Shown in pieces: positions 1 to 7,647 of a DNA stretch of 64,000 nt (positions are counted from its first letter, which is position 1; each line of letters begins with the position of its first letter). Source of the DNA: Pseudomonas sp. FP453. Its GTDB lineage: Bacteria > Pseudomonadota > Gammaproteobacteria > Pseudomonadales > Pseudomonadaceae. A program made the position numbers and the translations under genes. The DNA is taken from NCBI RefSeq assembly GCF_030687495.1, contig NZ_CP117435.1, positions 1,054,001 to 1,118,000 on the forward strand, in the 5' to 3' direction. Under the pieces are notes generated by a model. It made no database searches and had not been told where the DNA came from. It saw only the letters and a program-made list of their open reading frames with translations.

Positions 1-195
1 TTGCTGGCGATCACCCGCCTGCGCGAGCAACGCGCGATGGCTGACCTGACCGCGCAAAGCGAACAGCGCGCGATTGACCAGCCGATGCTGTTTCTGGATG
101 TGCGCACCGAACGGGCGCATCGCTTGGCATACCGTATCGGGTTCGCCTGCCTGGGGTTGGCGCTGCTGACTTCCTGGATCAGCACCTGCCTTTAG
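1..195 (+). CDS. C-terminal end of a membrane protein (partial, unrecognised)
   Basis: An open frame runs from the first base of the window to a TAG stop, giving 64 residues. The gene almost certainly begins upstream of the window, so the TTG at position 1 should not be taken as its start. The visible part is a charged helical stretch rich in Arg, Glu and Gln, followed by a hydrophobic segment (about residues 44-62) that looks like one membrane-spanning helix at the very C-terminus. I do not recognise the family. A REP element follows the stop within 20 bases, and the next gene converges on it from the other strand. Confidence 0.5.
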   Translation: MLAITRLREQRAMADLTAQSEQRAIDQPMLFLDVRTERAHRLAYRIGFACLGLALLTSWISTCL

Positions 196-213
196 AAACA
201 CCCTAAAACAAAT

Positions 214-300
214 GTGGGAGCTGGCTTGCCTGCGATAGCGGTCTGTCTGAGCCAGATGCATAGGCTGACACACTGCAATCGCGGGCAAGCCCGCTCCCAC
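214..300. repeat. REP pair (REPIN) 1
   Basis: Two inverted REP arms, GTGGGAGCTGGCTTGCCTGC on the left and GCGGGCAAGCCCGCTCCCAC on the right, enclose a non-conserved middle. The arms are imperfect complements: the left is the GAGCTGGCTTGCC variant and the right the GGGCAAGCCCGCTC variant. It sits between two converging genes, a typical place for Pseudomonas REPINs. Confidence 0.85.
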
Positions 301-321
301 ACAAGCTCTCGCCCACATTTT

Positions 322-1488
322 TTACAGCGGGATGCCCGCCTTGACGCGGTACTGATTGCGCACCGGCGTCGCATACTGCACCACCAGAAACGGCCGATGC
401 TCAACCGGGCATTCGTTCAAGCGCCGTTCCCACTCCGCCTTCGCCTTGGCCAGTTCATCCGCCGGGAACACCTCGGCTGCCGTCGGCACCTGCAATTGCG
501 GGTCTGCCTCGCTCCACTGCGCGTACGCCAGGTAATGCACCGGAAACAACCGGTAACCGCCGAGAATCTGCCGGTCCATTTCCGTCGCCAGCACTTTGGT
601 GTCTTCAAAGCGCTCGGTGATCGGCGGGGCGAAGTTCACATGCACCCGGCCCTTGTAGCCGGTGATGCCCAGGGCGATGCTCACGTCATCTTCGCCCGGC
701 GCCTTGCAGTAGGTGCCGGTGGTGGCGCGGATATACAGCTCGCGCGCCTTGGCCGAATCGCAGGGGTCGTATTCGTAGCTGATGGACACCGGCGTCAGGT
801 TCAGCGACTGGATCACCTCGGCAAACGGCTCATCCTTGCGGCTGACGTGGAACATCTTGAGGATCGCCGACTCGGTGCGGTCATCCCCGTCCTTGGCGCG
901 GCCTTCGGCCTGGGCGATCCAGATCGACTCGCAGTCGTTGCGGATCGAATGGTTGATATAGGCCGACAGCAAGTTGAAGGCGGCCATCTTTTCTTTTCGC
1001 CCGGTGATCGAGCGGTGCACGATAAAGCTCTTGTTCAGGCGCATCAGGTCGCTGACAAACGGCTTTTGCAGCAAATTGTCGCCGATGGCGATGCGCGGCG
1101 TCGGCAGGCCGGCGTGGTACACGGCGTAGTTGACGAAGGCCGGGTCCATCACGATGTCGCGGTGGTTGGCCAGGAACAGGTAGGCGGTGCCGGACTTGAG
1201 CTGCTCGACGCCGGTGTAGGTCACGCCGTCGGTCGCGCGGTCGATGGTGTGGTCGACGTAGTACTCGACTTTGTCCTGCAGCGTCGCCACGGTGGTGACG
1301 CCGGCGAATTCACGGCGCAGCTTGCGGGCGATCATCGGCTTGAGCAGCCAGCCCAGGGCGCCGGCGAAGCGCGGAAAGCGGAAGTGGGTCAGGATGTCCA
1401 GAAAGGCCTTGTCACTGAACAGTCGGTCCAGCACTGCCGGGACTTCGCTGTCGTTGTAAGGTCGGATGGTATCGAATTGGCCCATCAT
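322..1488 (-). CDS. 1-acyl-sn-glycerol-3-phosphate acyltransferase family protein (PlsC-like)
   Basis: This 388-residue protein probably transfers an acyl chain from an acyl donor to a glycerolipid or similar acceptor at the inner membrane. The visible support is the acyltransferase block near residues 167-178, NHRDIVMDPAF, which carries the family HxxxxD signature (H-R-D-I-V-M-D region), followed by downstream blocks such as FIVHRS and WIAQAEGRAKDG that match the second and third acyltransferase motifs. It is longer than the classic PlsC (about 240 residues) and has extended N- and C-terminal parts, as in a Pseudomonas group usually annotated only as glycerol acyltransferase. Two ATG codons lie in tandem at 1488 and 1485; either may be used. 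The exact substrate cannot be read from the sequence. Confidence 0.85.
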   Translation of the reverse strand: MMGQFDTIRPYNDSEVPAVLDRLFSDKAFLDILTHFRFPRFAGALGWLLKPMIARKLRREFAGVTTVATLQDKVEYYVDHTIDRATDGVTYTGVEQLKSGTAYLFLANHRDIVMDPAFVNYAVYHAGLPTPRIAIGDNLLQKPFVSDLMRLNKSFIVHRSITGRKEKMAAFNLLSAYINHSIRNDCESIWIAQAEGRAKDGDDRTESAILKMFHVSRKDEPFAEVIQSLNLTPVSISYEYDPCDSAKARELYIRATTGTYCKAPGEDDVSIALGITGYKGRVHVNFAPPITERFEDTKVLATEMDRQILGGYRLFPVHYLAYAQWSEADPQLQVPTAAEVFPADELAKAKAEWERRLNECPVEHRPFLVVQYATPVRNQYRVKAGIPL

Positions 1489-1617
1489 GCTCTCTTGTTA
1501 GAAACGGCTAGGGTAAGTAAAGGAAATGCCAGGGAGCGGTCCGGGAAATGGGCCCGGCCGGAAATAGCCCTGTAAATAGACCGGCGATTATACGCACAAG
1601 TCACTCTGGAGGCTGCG

Positions 1618-1800
1618 ATGCTGGAAACCGCGACGTACGATTGTCCTTATTGTGGGGAAGAGGTTGAGACAACGGTGGATTTGTCTGGCGGTGACCAGAA
1701 CTATATAGAGGACTGCCAGGTGTGTTGCCGCCCGATCACTTTCGATCTACAGGTCCATGGCGACGAGTGGATGCTTGAAACCCGCAGTGAAAACGAATGA
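1618..1800 (+). CDS. CPXCG motif-containing cysteine-rich protein
   Basis: A 60-residue acidic protein with two cysteine pairs: CPYCG near residue 9 and CQVC near residue 33. They form a small zinc-ribbon-like motif typical of the CPXCG family. The biochemical role of the family is unknown; the four cysteines suggest zinc binding in the cytoplasm. The stop codon lies immediately before the DUF2007 gene, and a third small gene follows, so the three may be co-transcribed. Confidence 0.88.
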   Translation: MLETATYDCPYCGEEVETTVDLSGGDQNYIEDCQVCCRPITFDLQVHGDEWMLETRSENE

Positions 1801-1811
1801 CAGGACCGCCC

Positions 1812-2072
1812 ATGCAGCGAATCTATGAACCGGAAAACCTGATGGAAGGCGAGTTGCTGCAGCAGATGCTCGCCAGCGAGGGTATCGAGGCGCACCTGGT
1901 GGGGCGCCATCTGCTCGGTGGCACCGGCGAGCTGCCGATATTCGGCCTGCTGGGCCTGGAGGTGGACAACGACCAGGCCGCGTGTGCCCGTGAGTTGATT
2001 ACTGCCTATATCGGCGCGCAACCCATGCCCGGCGATGAACCCGACAGCTTCCCCGACGTGTTGGTCTGTTAG
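1812..2072 (+). CDS. DUF2007 domain-containing protein (putative signal-transducing protein)
   Basis: An 86-residue protein that begins MQRIYEPENLMEGELLQQML, the typical opening of DUF2007 proteins. These are small cytoplasmic alpha/beta proteins with a PII-like fold and no proven function. An upstream in-frame ATG at 1797 overlaps the preceding stop, but the ATG at 1812 has an AGGA six bases upstream and gives the family N-terminus, so I use 1812. Residues 20-45 (EGIEAHLVGRHLLGGTGELP) and the GLEVDNDQAACARELI stretch match the family pattern. It lies 11 bases after the CPXCG gene and 36 bases before the YedK-like gene. Confidence 0.85.
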   Translation: MQRIYEPENLMEGELLQQMLASEGIEAHLVGRHLLGGTGELPIFGLLGLEVDNDQAACARELITAYIGAQPMPGDEPDSFPDVLVC

Positions 2073-2108
2073 GCTGTCGGTCGGTTTACCCAAGAGTCGT
2101 GTTGCCCC

Positions 2109-2729
2109 ATGTGTGGACGTTATGCCCTGTTTCGCTGGAATCCCTCCTTTGCTGCCTTGCCGGGCTTTCCGGCCGACCAGCAGGCCCAGTGGAACATCTC
2201 CCCGAATGACTCGGTGCTGATCCAGCGCGCCGACGCCGGCCAGCGCACCCTGGCCCGAGCGCGCTGGGGCCTGACGCCGCCCTGGCTGACCGACCTTTCG
2301 CGCACGCCCGCCCACGCCCGCGCCGAAACCCTGGCCGAGCAACCGATGTTTCGCGAAGCGTTTCGCCAGCGCCGTTGCCTGCTGCCGGCCAATGGCTTTT
2401 ACGAATGGCGCGGCACCCAGCGCAAGCGCCCGTACTGGTTGACGCCGGGGGAGGGCTCCACGCTGTTTTTTGCGGCGATCTGGGAGGCCTATCCGGTGCA
2501 GGAACAAGTGTGGCTGAGCACGGCCGTGGTCACCCAACCCGCGCAAAGCCAGCGCCGGCCTTTGATTCTGGATGCCGCAGGGCAGGAGGCCTGGCTCAAT
2601 CCCGAGACGCCTTTGCACACGCTCCAGGCGCTGTTGGCCAGCGAGCCGGCTGCGTTGCGTGAGCGTGTGTTGGCCAACATGGTCAATGATCCCAAGCTGA
2701 ACGGACCGGAATGTTTGACGCCGGGTTGA
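2109..2729 (+). CDS. SOS response-associated peptidase family protein (YedK/HMCES-like, degenerate active site)
   Basis: A 206-residue SRAP-domain protein. Family members (E. coli YedK, human HMCES) use Cys2 to form a stable crosslink with abasic sites in single-stranded DNA. Cys2 is present, as MCGRYALF, and the glutamate of the NGFYEW block (residue 99, equivalent to YedK Glu105) is kept. Two other key positions differ: the asparagine of the usual INAR(V/A)ET block is histidine here (PAHARAET, His69), and the region that normally reads IHDRMP reads QSQRRP, so the catalytic histidine is replaced by Ser147 in a shortened loop. The fold is clear from length and WGLTPPW, but activity may be altered. 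An in-frame ATG at 2109 directly places the catalytic cysteine at position 2. Confidence 0.85.
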   Translation: MCGRYALFRWNPSFAALPGFPADQQAQWNISPNDSVLIQRADAGQRTLARARWGLTPPWLTDLSRTPAHARAETLAEQPMFREAFRQRRCLLPANGFYEWRGTQRKRPYWLTPGEGSTLFFAAIWEAYPVQEQVWLSTAVVTQPAQSQRRPLILDAAGQEAWLNPETPLHTLQALLASEPAALRERVLANMVNDPKLNGPECLTPG

Positions 2730-2835
2730 GCTGCGCGTGAGATGTATCTGAAATTCTGCGGTTACACGTCTGTTGTATCTGGCGCCGATACACATGAGCG
2801 CCTAGGATACGCGCCATGTTTTCAGGGAGAGTGTC

Positions 2836-3654
2836 ATGAAGAAATCATTGGCGATAAACGTTTTGGCAGCCGCGCTGCTGCTGGCTGGTTGCCAGTCGGT
2901 CAACACCACCACCGGCGGCGCCGTTGGCGTGGAGCGCAAGCAGTACATGTTCAGCATGCTGTCGAGCCAGGAAGTCGACCAGATGTATGCCCAGTCCTAC
3001 CAGCAGACGTTGGGCGAGGCCAGCAGCAAGGGCCAACTGGACAAGACCAGCGCCAATGCCAAGCGTGTGCAGGCCATCGCCAACCGCTTGATCGCCCAGG
3101 CACCGACCTTCCGCCCCGATGCGGCGCAGTGGAAGTGGGAAGTGAACCTGATCAAAAGCGACGAGATGAACGCCAACTGCGGGCCTGGCGGCAAGATCTT
3201 TGTGTACAGCGCGTTGATCGACAACCTCAAGCTGACGGATGACGAACTGGCCGCGGTGATGGGCCATGAAATCGCCCACGCCTTGCGCGAGCACGGGCGC
3301 GAAGCCATGTCCAAGGCCTACGGTATCCAGATGGCGAAGCAGGGCGCGGGCGCGCTGTTCGGCCTGGGCCAGGACAGCCTGGCATTGGCCGATACCGTGG
3401 CCAACTACGGCATGACTTTGCCCAACAGCCGGGCCAATGAAAACGAAGCAGACCTGATCGGCCTGGAGCTGTCGGCTCGCGCCGGCTACAACCCGAATGC
3501 GGCGATCACCCTGTGGAACAAGATGGCCAAGGCTTCGGAAGGGGCACCGCCTGAGTTCATGAGCACTCACCCGGCGTCGGATAGCCGGATTGCGTCTTTG
3601 CAGGCGGCGATTCCGAAGGTGATGCCGTTGTACCAGCAGGCCAAGAAGTCCTGA
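2836..3654 (+). CDS. M48 family metalloprotease, lipoprotein
   Basis: A 272-residue secreted zinc protease. The N-terminus is a lipoprotein signal ending in the lipobox LLLAGC, so the mature protein is probably anchored in the envelope through Cys19. The zinc motif HEIAHALREH lies near residue 144, and the third-ligand glutamate region ENEADLIGLEL near residue 201. The arrangement matches the short M48 lipoproteins such as E. coli LoiP and YcaL, which act in outer-membrane protein quality control; that role is inferred from the family. GGGAGAG about 8 bases upstream of the ATG is a good ribosome binding site. The gene stands alone, followed by a REP element. Confidence 0.9.
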   Translation: MKKSLAINVLAAALLLAGCQSVNTTTGGAVGVERKQYMFSMLSSQEVDQMYAQSYQQTLGEASSKGQLDKTSANAKRVQAIANRLIAQAPTFRPDAAQWKWEVNLIKSDEMNANCGPGGKIFVYSALIDNLKLTDDELAAVMGHEIAHALREHGREAMSKAYGIQMAKQGAGALFGLGQDSLALADTVANYGMTLPNSRANENEADLIGLELSARAGYNPNAAITLWNKMAKASEGAPPEFMSTHPASDSRIASLQAAIPKVMPLYQQAKKS

Positions 3655-3681
3655 TACTAAAGGTCTGGTGAAGATCCAAAT

Positions 3682-3768
3682 GTGGGAGCTGGCTTGCCTG
3701 CGATAGCGGTATGTCAGCTTGCACATCCCTAGCTGGCCCACCGCAATCGCGGGCAAGCCCGCTCCCAC
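3682..3768. repeat. REPIN 2
   Basis: Two inverted REP arms (GTGGGAGCTGGCTTGCCTGC left, GCGGGCAAGCCCGCTCCCAC right) separated by a variable spacer, between two converging genes. It is the same left/right arm combination as the element at 214-300. Confidence 0.85.
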
Positions 3769-3788
3769 ATGGGATTGGGTTTACAAAT

Positions 3789-4373
3789 CTAGATCCAACC
3801 GCTGCTCTGCATCGCCTTGTAGACCGCAACCACCGCCAGCACGAAGAACGCCGTAGCCGCCAGTCGACGAATCAAGGTCAGCGGCAGCTTCTCCGCCGCA
3901 AAATTCCCCGCCAGAACCACCGGTACGTTGGCAATCAACATGCCCAGGGTGGTGCCGATAATCACCAGCCACAACTCGGGATACTGTGCCGCCAGCATCA
4001 CCGTGGCGATCTGGGTCTTGTCACCGATTTCGGCAAGGAAGAACGCGATCAGCGTGGTCAGGAACGGCCCGAATTTGCGGGTGGTGCTGGCTTCGTCGTC
4101 ATCGAGTTTGTCCGGCACCAAAGTCCACAACGCGGTGGCGCAGAAGCTCGCCGCGAGGATCCAGTGCAACACCGCATCCGAGAAGAAGCTGCCAAACCAT
4201 GCGCCCACGGCACCGGCTGCCGCATGGTTGGCCAGGGTCGCGGCGACGATGCCGGCGATGATCGGCCAGGGTTTGCGAAAGCGTGCGGCCAGGATGAGCG
4301 CGAGCAGTTGCGTCTTGTCGCCGATTTCGGCCAAGGCAACGATTGCGGTAGGAACGAGTAATGAATCCAGCAT
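3789..4373 (-). CDS. TMEM165/GDT1 (UPF0016) family manganese exporter
   Basis: A 194-residue integral membrane protein with two repeated halves. Each half carries the family signature E-x-G-D-K-T/S: ALAEIGDKTQLLAL near residue 14 and FLAEIGDKTQIATV near residue 116. Hydrophobic stretches between them give about six membrane helices. Family members export Mn2+ (V. cholerae MneA) or move Ca2+/Mn2+ in eukaryotic Golgi. A longer in-frame extension upstream runs through the riboswitch and is not coding; the ATG at 4373 gives the family start MLDSLLVPTA. The ribosome binding site is weak and lies next to a GC-rich hairpin, which fits control of translation by the upstream riboswitch. A manganese role is supported both by the family and by the riboswitch. 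Confidence 0.92.
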   Translation of the reverse strand: MLDSLLVPTAIVALAEIGDKTQLLALILAARFRKPWPIIAGIVAATLANHAAAGAVGAWFGSFFSDAVLHWILAASFCATALWTLVPDKLDDDEASTTRKFGPFLTTLIAFFLAEIGDKTQIATVMLAAQYPELWLVIIGTTLGMLIANVPVVLAGNFAAEKLPLTLIRRLAATAFFVLAVVAVYKAMQSSGWI

Positions 4374-4383
4374 CAGGTAGGTT

Positions 4384-4435
4384 TCCAGGGGCGGGTCGAC
4401 ACGGCTATGACACGTACAGCCTTCCCGCCCCGGGT
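4384..4435 (-). promoter_or_regulatory. Hairpin between riboswitch and start codon (probable expression platform)
   Basis: On the minus strand GGGGCGGG (4431-4424) pairs perfectly with CCCGCCCC (4395-4388), with a smaller GGCT/AGCC stem inside. It lies just upstream of the weak ribosome binding site of the manganese exporter gene and just downstream of the riboswitch aptamer. I infer that it is the part that changes structure on ligand binding, probably acting on translation because no U-tract follows. Confidence 0.5.
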
Positions 4436-4446
4436 AAGGTGTGCGT

Positions 4447-4576
4447 GTCATAGGTCTTGTCAAACCCCGGTCCGTCTGTGCGGACACCTGGGTCGCATAC
4501 GCCATGGTCTGTTGACCAAGTATGTTGACGTATGCCGGACGAGCGTGGCGCTCGTGGGAGACTACTCCCCTAGGAC
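4447..4576 (-). promoter_or_regulatory. yybP-ykoY (Mn2+) riboswitch
   Basis: The minus strand shows the hallmarks of this class. The P1 helix is GTCCTAGG (4576-4569) pairing with CCTATGAC (4454-4447) with one mismatch. The conserved GGGGAGTAG follows the 5' P1 strand, the internal GTCAACATACT box lies in the middle, and AAGACCTATG closes the 3' side. Known members bind Mn2+ and switch on manganese exporters. The gene 74 bases downstream is a UPF0016/MneA-type exporter, so the sense of control, more exporter when Mn2+ is high, is coherent. Confidence 0.9.
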
Positions 4577-4633
4577 GGAGCGGATTCTGCCTAGGCAAAA
4601 CCCATTCGGCAAGCCTTCTTTTTCAAACGCCCG

Positions 4634-5632
4634 TCAGCCGCGCTTGGCGCGGTAGATGCGGAAACCATTGCCTTCGGCCTTGATTGCGCACACGCCCAGA
4701 TGCTCTTCGATCAGCGGTTGGTACTTCAGGAAACTGTTGGCGACCAAACGCAGTTCGCCGCCTTTTGCCAGGTGTTTCGCCGCTTTTCGCAGCAGATTCT
4801 CCGTAGCGAAATAATCCGTGTGTACGCCGACATGGAACGGCGGGTTGCTCAGAATCGTGTTCAAACTCATCGGTGCGGCGTCGATCCCGTCGCCGGTCAG
4901 CACGTCGGCTTCCAGACCGTTGGCCGCCAAGGTCAGGCGGCTGCTGGCGGCGGCGAACGCATCCACGTCGAGCATCGTCACTGTGTTGTGCGGGTAGCGA
5001 CGTTTGACCGCTGCCCCCAACACGCCCGCGCCGCAACCGAAGTCCAGCAGGTGACCGCTGGGCAGTTTGTCCAGATGCTCCAGCAGCAGTTCAGTGCCGC
5101 GATCCAGGCGACCGTGGCTGAACACCCCCGGCAAGCTCACGACCTTGAGCGGACCTTCAGGCAGCGGCACATCGAAGACTTGGGCCAGGCTTTCCAGTTC
5201 GACCGCTTGCGGCGCGTTGGCCACGGTGACTTGCCACAGTTGGCAATGCCGCGCGTTGTCCAGCTTGCGCGGCTTGCCGAAGGGGATCATCTGCTTGGCA
5301 GCACTTTCGATACCGCCTTTTTTCTCGCCCACCAGAAACAGTTCGGCGCCGGGCAAACGTGCGGCCACGGCATTGAGCAGGTAGTCGGTGAGGTCCTTGG
5401 ATTTGGGCAGGAAAATCACCGCCGCATCAAATGCGCGCTCGGGCACATTGACCCCGAACTGGCTGCGCTCGGGGAAGCGTGCGTCGAGTGCCGCCTGGTC
5501 GCCGGCGTGCCAGCACCAGCCGTGGGCGTTGGGCAGGCGACCGAGCAGGTCGTCGGCGGGCAACCCTACCAGCAGCAGGTTGCCTTGAAAAAGTTCGGCC
5601 TGACGAAGCAGTACTTCACTGCGCGGATCCAT
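4634..5632 (-). CDS. rsmC: 16S rRNA (guanine(1207)-N(2))-methyltransferase RsmC
   Basis: A 332-residue class I SAM-dependent methyltransferase that modifies G1207 of 16S rRNA in the 30S subunit. It has the RsmC duplication: a degenerate N-terminal half ([17 protein letters not shown] start) and a catalytic C-terminal half with the SAM loop [13 protein letters not shown] near residue 197 and the substrate motif NPPFHVG near residue 262. Length agrees with E. coli RsmC (343). The ATG at 5632 is the obvious start. It is convergent with nothing and follows a hydroxyacid dehydrogenase gene on the same strand with a 30-base gap. Confidence 0.93.
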   Translation of the reverse strand: MDPRSEVLLRQAELFQGNLLLVGLPADDLLGRLPNAHGWCWHAGDQAALDARFPERSQFGVNVPERAFDAAVIFLPKSKDLTDYLLNAVAARLPGAELFLVGEKKGGIESAAKQMIPFGKPRKLDNARHCQLWQVTVANAPQAVELESLAQVFDVPLPEGPLKVVSLPGVFSHGRLDRGTELLLEHLDKLPSGHLLDFGCGAGVLGAAVKRRYPHNTVTMLDVDAFAAASSRLTLAANGLEADVLTGDGIDAAPMSLNTILSNPPFHVGVHTDYFATENLLRKAAKHLAKGGELRLVANSFLKYQPLIEEHLGVCAIKAEGNGFRIYRAKRG

Positions 5633-5662
5633 GGTCTGCTCCTTGAAAAGGAGCGCAGTTTA

Positions 5663-6628
5663 TCAACTGACGACACGTAGCGGGGCGCCGCTGAAAAAGC
5701 CCCGGGCGTTTTCCGCCAGCTGGCCGACGATGCGCTGGCGCGCTTCGCGGCTGCCCCAGGCGTTGTGGGGGGTAACGATCAGCCGCGGGATGTCACCGGC
5801 CAGCAGCGGATTGCCGTTGACCGGCGGCTCCACGCTCAGCACGTCGGTCGCCGCGCCGCCCAGATGGCCGTTGCGCAACGCATCGGCCAGGGCCTGTTCG
5901 TTGATCAAGCCACCGCGTGCGGTATTGACGATAAACGCGCCCGGCTTGAGCAGCGCCAGTTCGCGGGCGCCGATAAAGTCACGGGTGTGTTCGTTGAGCG
6001 GGCAATGCAAGGTCAGGGCATCCACCTGGGCCAGCAACTCATCCAGCGGCACGCGATCGGCGCGGGCAGGGCGCCCGGGAATCGCCCCGAGCAGCACGCG
6101 CATGCCAAAGGCTTCGGCCAGGCGCGCCACGGCGCTGCCCAACTCACCGTGGCCGAGCAGGCCGAGGGTCTTGCCTTCCAGCTCGACAATCGGGTGGTCC
6201 AGCAGGCAGAACTGCTTGGCTTGCTGCCACTGGCCGGCGCTGACGTCCCGTTGATAGTCCTGCAAGCGTGTCGCCAGGTTCAGCAACAGCATGATCGTAT
6301 GCTGCGCCACTGACGGCGTGCCGTAGCCCTGGCAGTTGCTCACCGTGATGCCATGGGCGCGGGCGGCTTGCAGATCGATATTGTTGGTGCCGGTGGCTGA
6401 CACCAGGATCAGCTTGAGGTCCGGGCAGGCCGCCAGGGTTTCGGCGTTGATCGCGATTTTGTTACTGATCGCCACCTGGGCGCCCTGCAGGCGTTCGATC
6501 ACAGTCTGCGGCGTGGTCTGCTCGAATAATTGCAGGTCGCTGAAGCTGTCTCGCAGCTCGCTGAGATCGAGGTCTCCCAGGTCCAGGGAGGGGTGATCGA
6601 GGAAGACCGCGCGGCGATTGTTCGTCAT
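5663..6628 (-). CDS. D-2-hydroxyacid dehydrogenase (HprA-like)
   Basis: A 321-residue NAD-dependent D-isomer-specific 2-hydroxyacid dehydrogenase. The Rossmann glycine motif is GLLGHGELGSAVAR near residue 149, and the catalytic residues are visible as Arg in NTARGG, Glu in LSVEPP and His in PHNAWGS. The similarity pattern, including GTNNIDL and GYGTPSVAQH, resembles glycerate or hydroxypyruvate dehydrogenases, but the substrate is not certain. The ATG at 6628 has AAAGG about 8 bases upstream; a TTG one codon earlier is less likely. It is transcribed away from the LysE-type gene. Confidence 0.88.
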   Translation of the reverse strand: MTNNRRAVFLDHPSLDLGDLDLSELRDSFSDLQLFEQTTPQTVIERLQGAQVAISNKIAINAETLAACPDLKLILVSATGTNNIDLQAARAHGITVSNCQGYGTPSVAQHTIMLLLNLATRLQDYQRDVSAGQWQQAKQFCLLDHPIVELEGKTLGLLGHGELGSAVARLAEAFGMRVLLGAIPGRPARADRVPLDELLAQVDALTLHCPLNEHTRDFIGARELALLKPGAFIVNTARGGLINEQALADALRNGHLGGAATDVLSVEPPVNGNPLLAGDIPRLIVTPHNAWGSREARQRIVGQLAENARGFFSGAPLRVVS

Positions 6629-6714
6629 CAACTGTACCTTTTGCGACAGGGTTCGAAGGCGTAATCTCCCGAGCCTATCAGATGAAATAATCAGTTACTT
6701 GAATTGGAGCGCGC

Positions 6715-7347
6715 ATGTACGTCGCCGAGTTTTTGACCGTGGCCTTGATTCACTTGTTGGCGGTGGCCAGCCCGGGCCCGGATTTCGCCGTGGTGGTCCG
6801 TGAAAGTGTTACCCACGGCCGCCGTGCCGGGACCTGGACCGCGCTGGGCGTCGGCTCGGCGATTTTCCTGCACGTAGGGTATTCGTTGTTGGGGATTGGC
6901 TTGATCGTGTCCCAGTCCATCGTGCTGTTCAACGCGCTGAAATGGGCCGCCGCCGCGTACCTGCTGTACATCGGCTTCAAGGCCCTGCGTGCGCAGCCAG
7001 CCAAGCCCGCCGCCGAAGGCGAGTTGCACCGCGAAGCCGGCGAGCGCACCCCACGCGGGGCGTTTACCGCAGGGTTCGTGACCAATGGCTTGAACCCCAA
7101 GGCGACGCTGTTCTTCTTGTCGTTGTTTACCGTGGTGATCAACCCGCACACGCCGTTGGCGATCCAGGCCGGTTACGGCTTGTACCTGGCGGTGGCGACG
7201 GCGGTGTGGTTCTGCCTGGTGGCGATGCTGTTCAGCCAGCAACGCGTGCGTGCGGGGTTTGCGCGGATGGGGCATTGGTTTGATCGGACGATGGGCGCGG
7301 TGTTGATTGCTATCGGCGTAAAGCTCGCCTTCACCAGCATGAAATAA
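6715..7347 (+). CDS. LysE/RhtB family amino-acid exporter
   Basis: A 210-residue inner-membrane protein with about six hydrophobic segments. The N-terminal block LLAVASPGPDFAVVVRES near residue 16 is the LysE/RhtB signature, and TAGFVTNGLNPKATLFFLS near residue 117 is the second conserved block. Members export amino acids such as threonine, homoserine or lysine; the substrate here is unknown. GGAG lies 6 bases before the ATG. A complex REP element follows the gene. Confidence 0.88.
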   Translation: MYVAEFLTVALIHLLAVASPGPDFAVVVRESVTHGRRAGTWTALGVGSAIFLHVGYSLLGIGLIVSQSIVLFNALKWAAAAYLLYIGFKALRAQPAKPAAEGELHREAGERTPRGAFTAGFVTNGLNPKATLFFLSLFTVVINPHTPLAIQAGYGLYLAVATAVWFCLVAMLFSQQRVRAGFARMGHWFDRTMGAVLIAIGVKLAFTSMK

Positions 7348-7369
7348 GGGTTGAGTGAACACAGCACCT

Positions 7370-7498
7370 GTGGGAGCGGGCTTGCTGTGGCGAGCAAGCT
7401 TGCTTGCGCTGGGGTGCGAAGCGCCCCTAAAAAAAGCCGGCTCCAGCTTCGCTGTCGAACGGGAGCAAGCTCCCTCGCCACAGCAAGCCCGCTCCCAC
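7370..7498. repeat. Composite REPIN 3 with internal hairpin
   Basis: The 300 bases between the LysE gene and the acyl-CoA ligase gene hold this element. The outer arms, GTGGGAGCGGGCTTGCTGTG and their complement ending in GCTCCCAC, are nearly perfect. Inside is a second, different pair (GAGCAAGCTTGC... and GGGAGCAAGCTCCC) and a small GGGGTGCGAAGCGCCCC hairpin. It is the GCTTGCTGTGGCGAG subtype rather than the GCTTGCCTGCGAT subtype used elsewhere in the window. Confidence 0.8.
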
Positions 7499-7647
7499 AT
7501 TTGACCTTCATCGGCCCACGCTGATGGCGCAAAGCTAGCATTCACCGCCCTCTGCAAATCATTCCTTTGGCTGATTTGGCTGAAACATAAGCGCTCTACA
7601 GTGCAGATCTTTCAGCCAAGACCGTGCAGTCATAAAAAGGGATTCGT

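Noticed and set aside
214..1575. 453-codon frame opposite the acyltransferase gene
   Set aside because: It spans a REP element and is the antisense shadow of a clear enzyme gene, a usual effect of high GC third positions.
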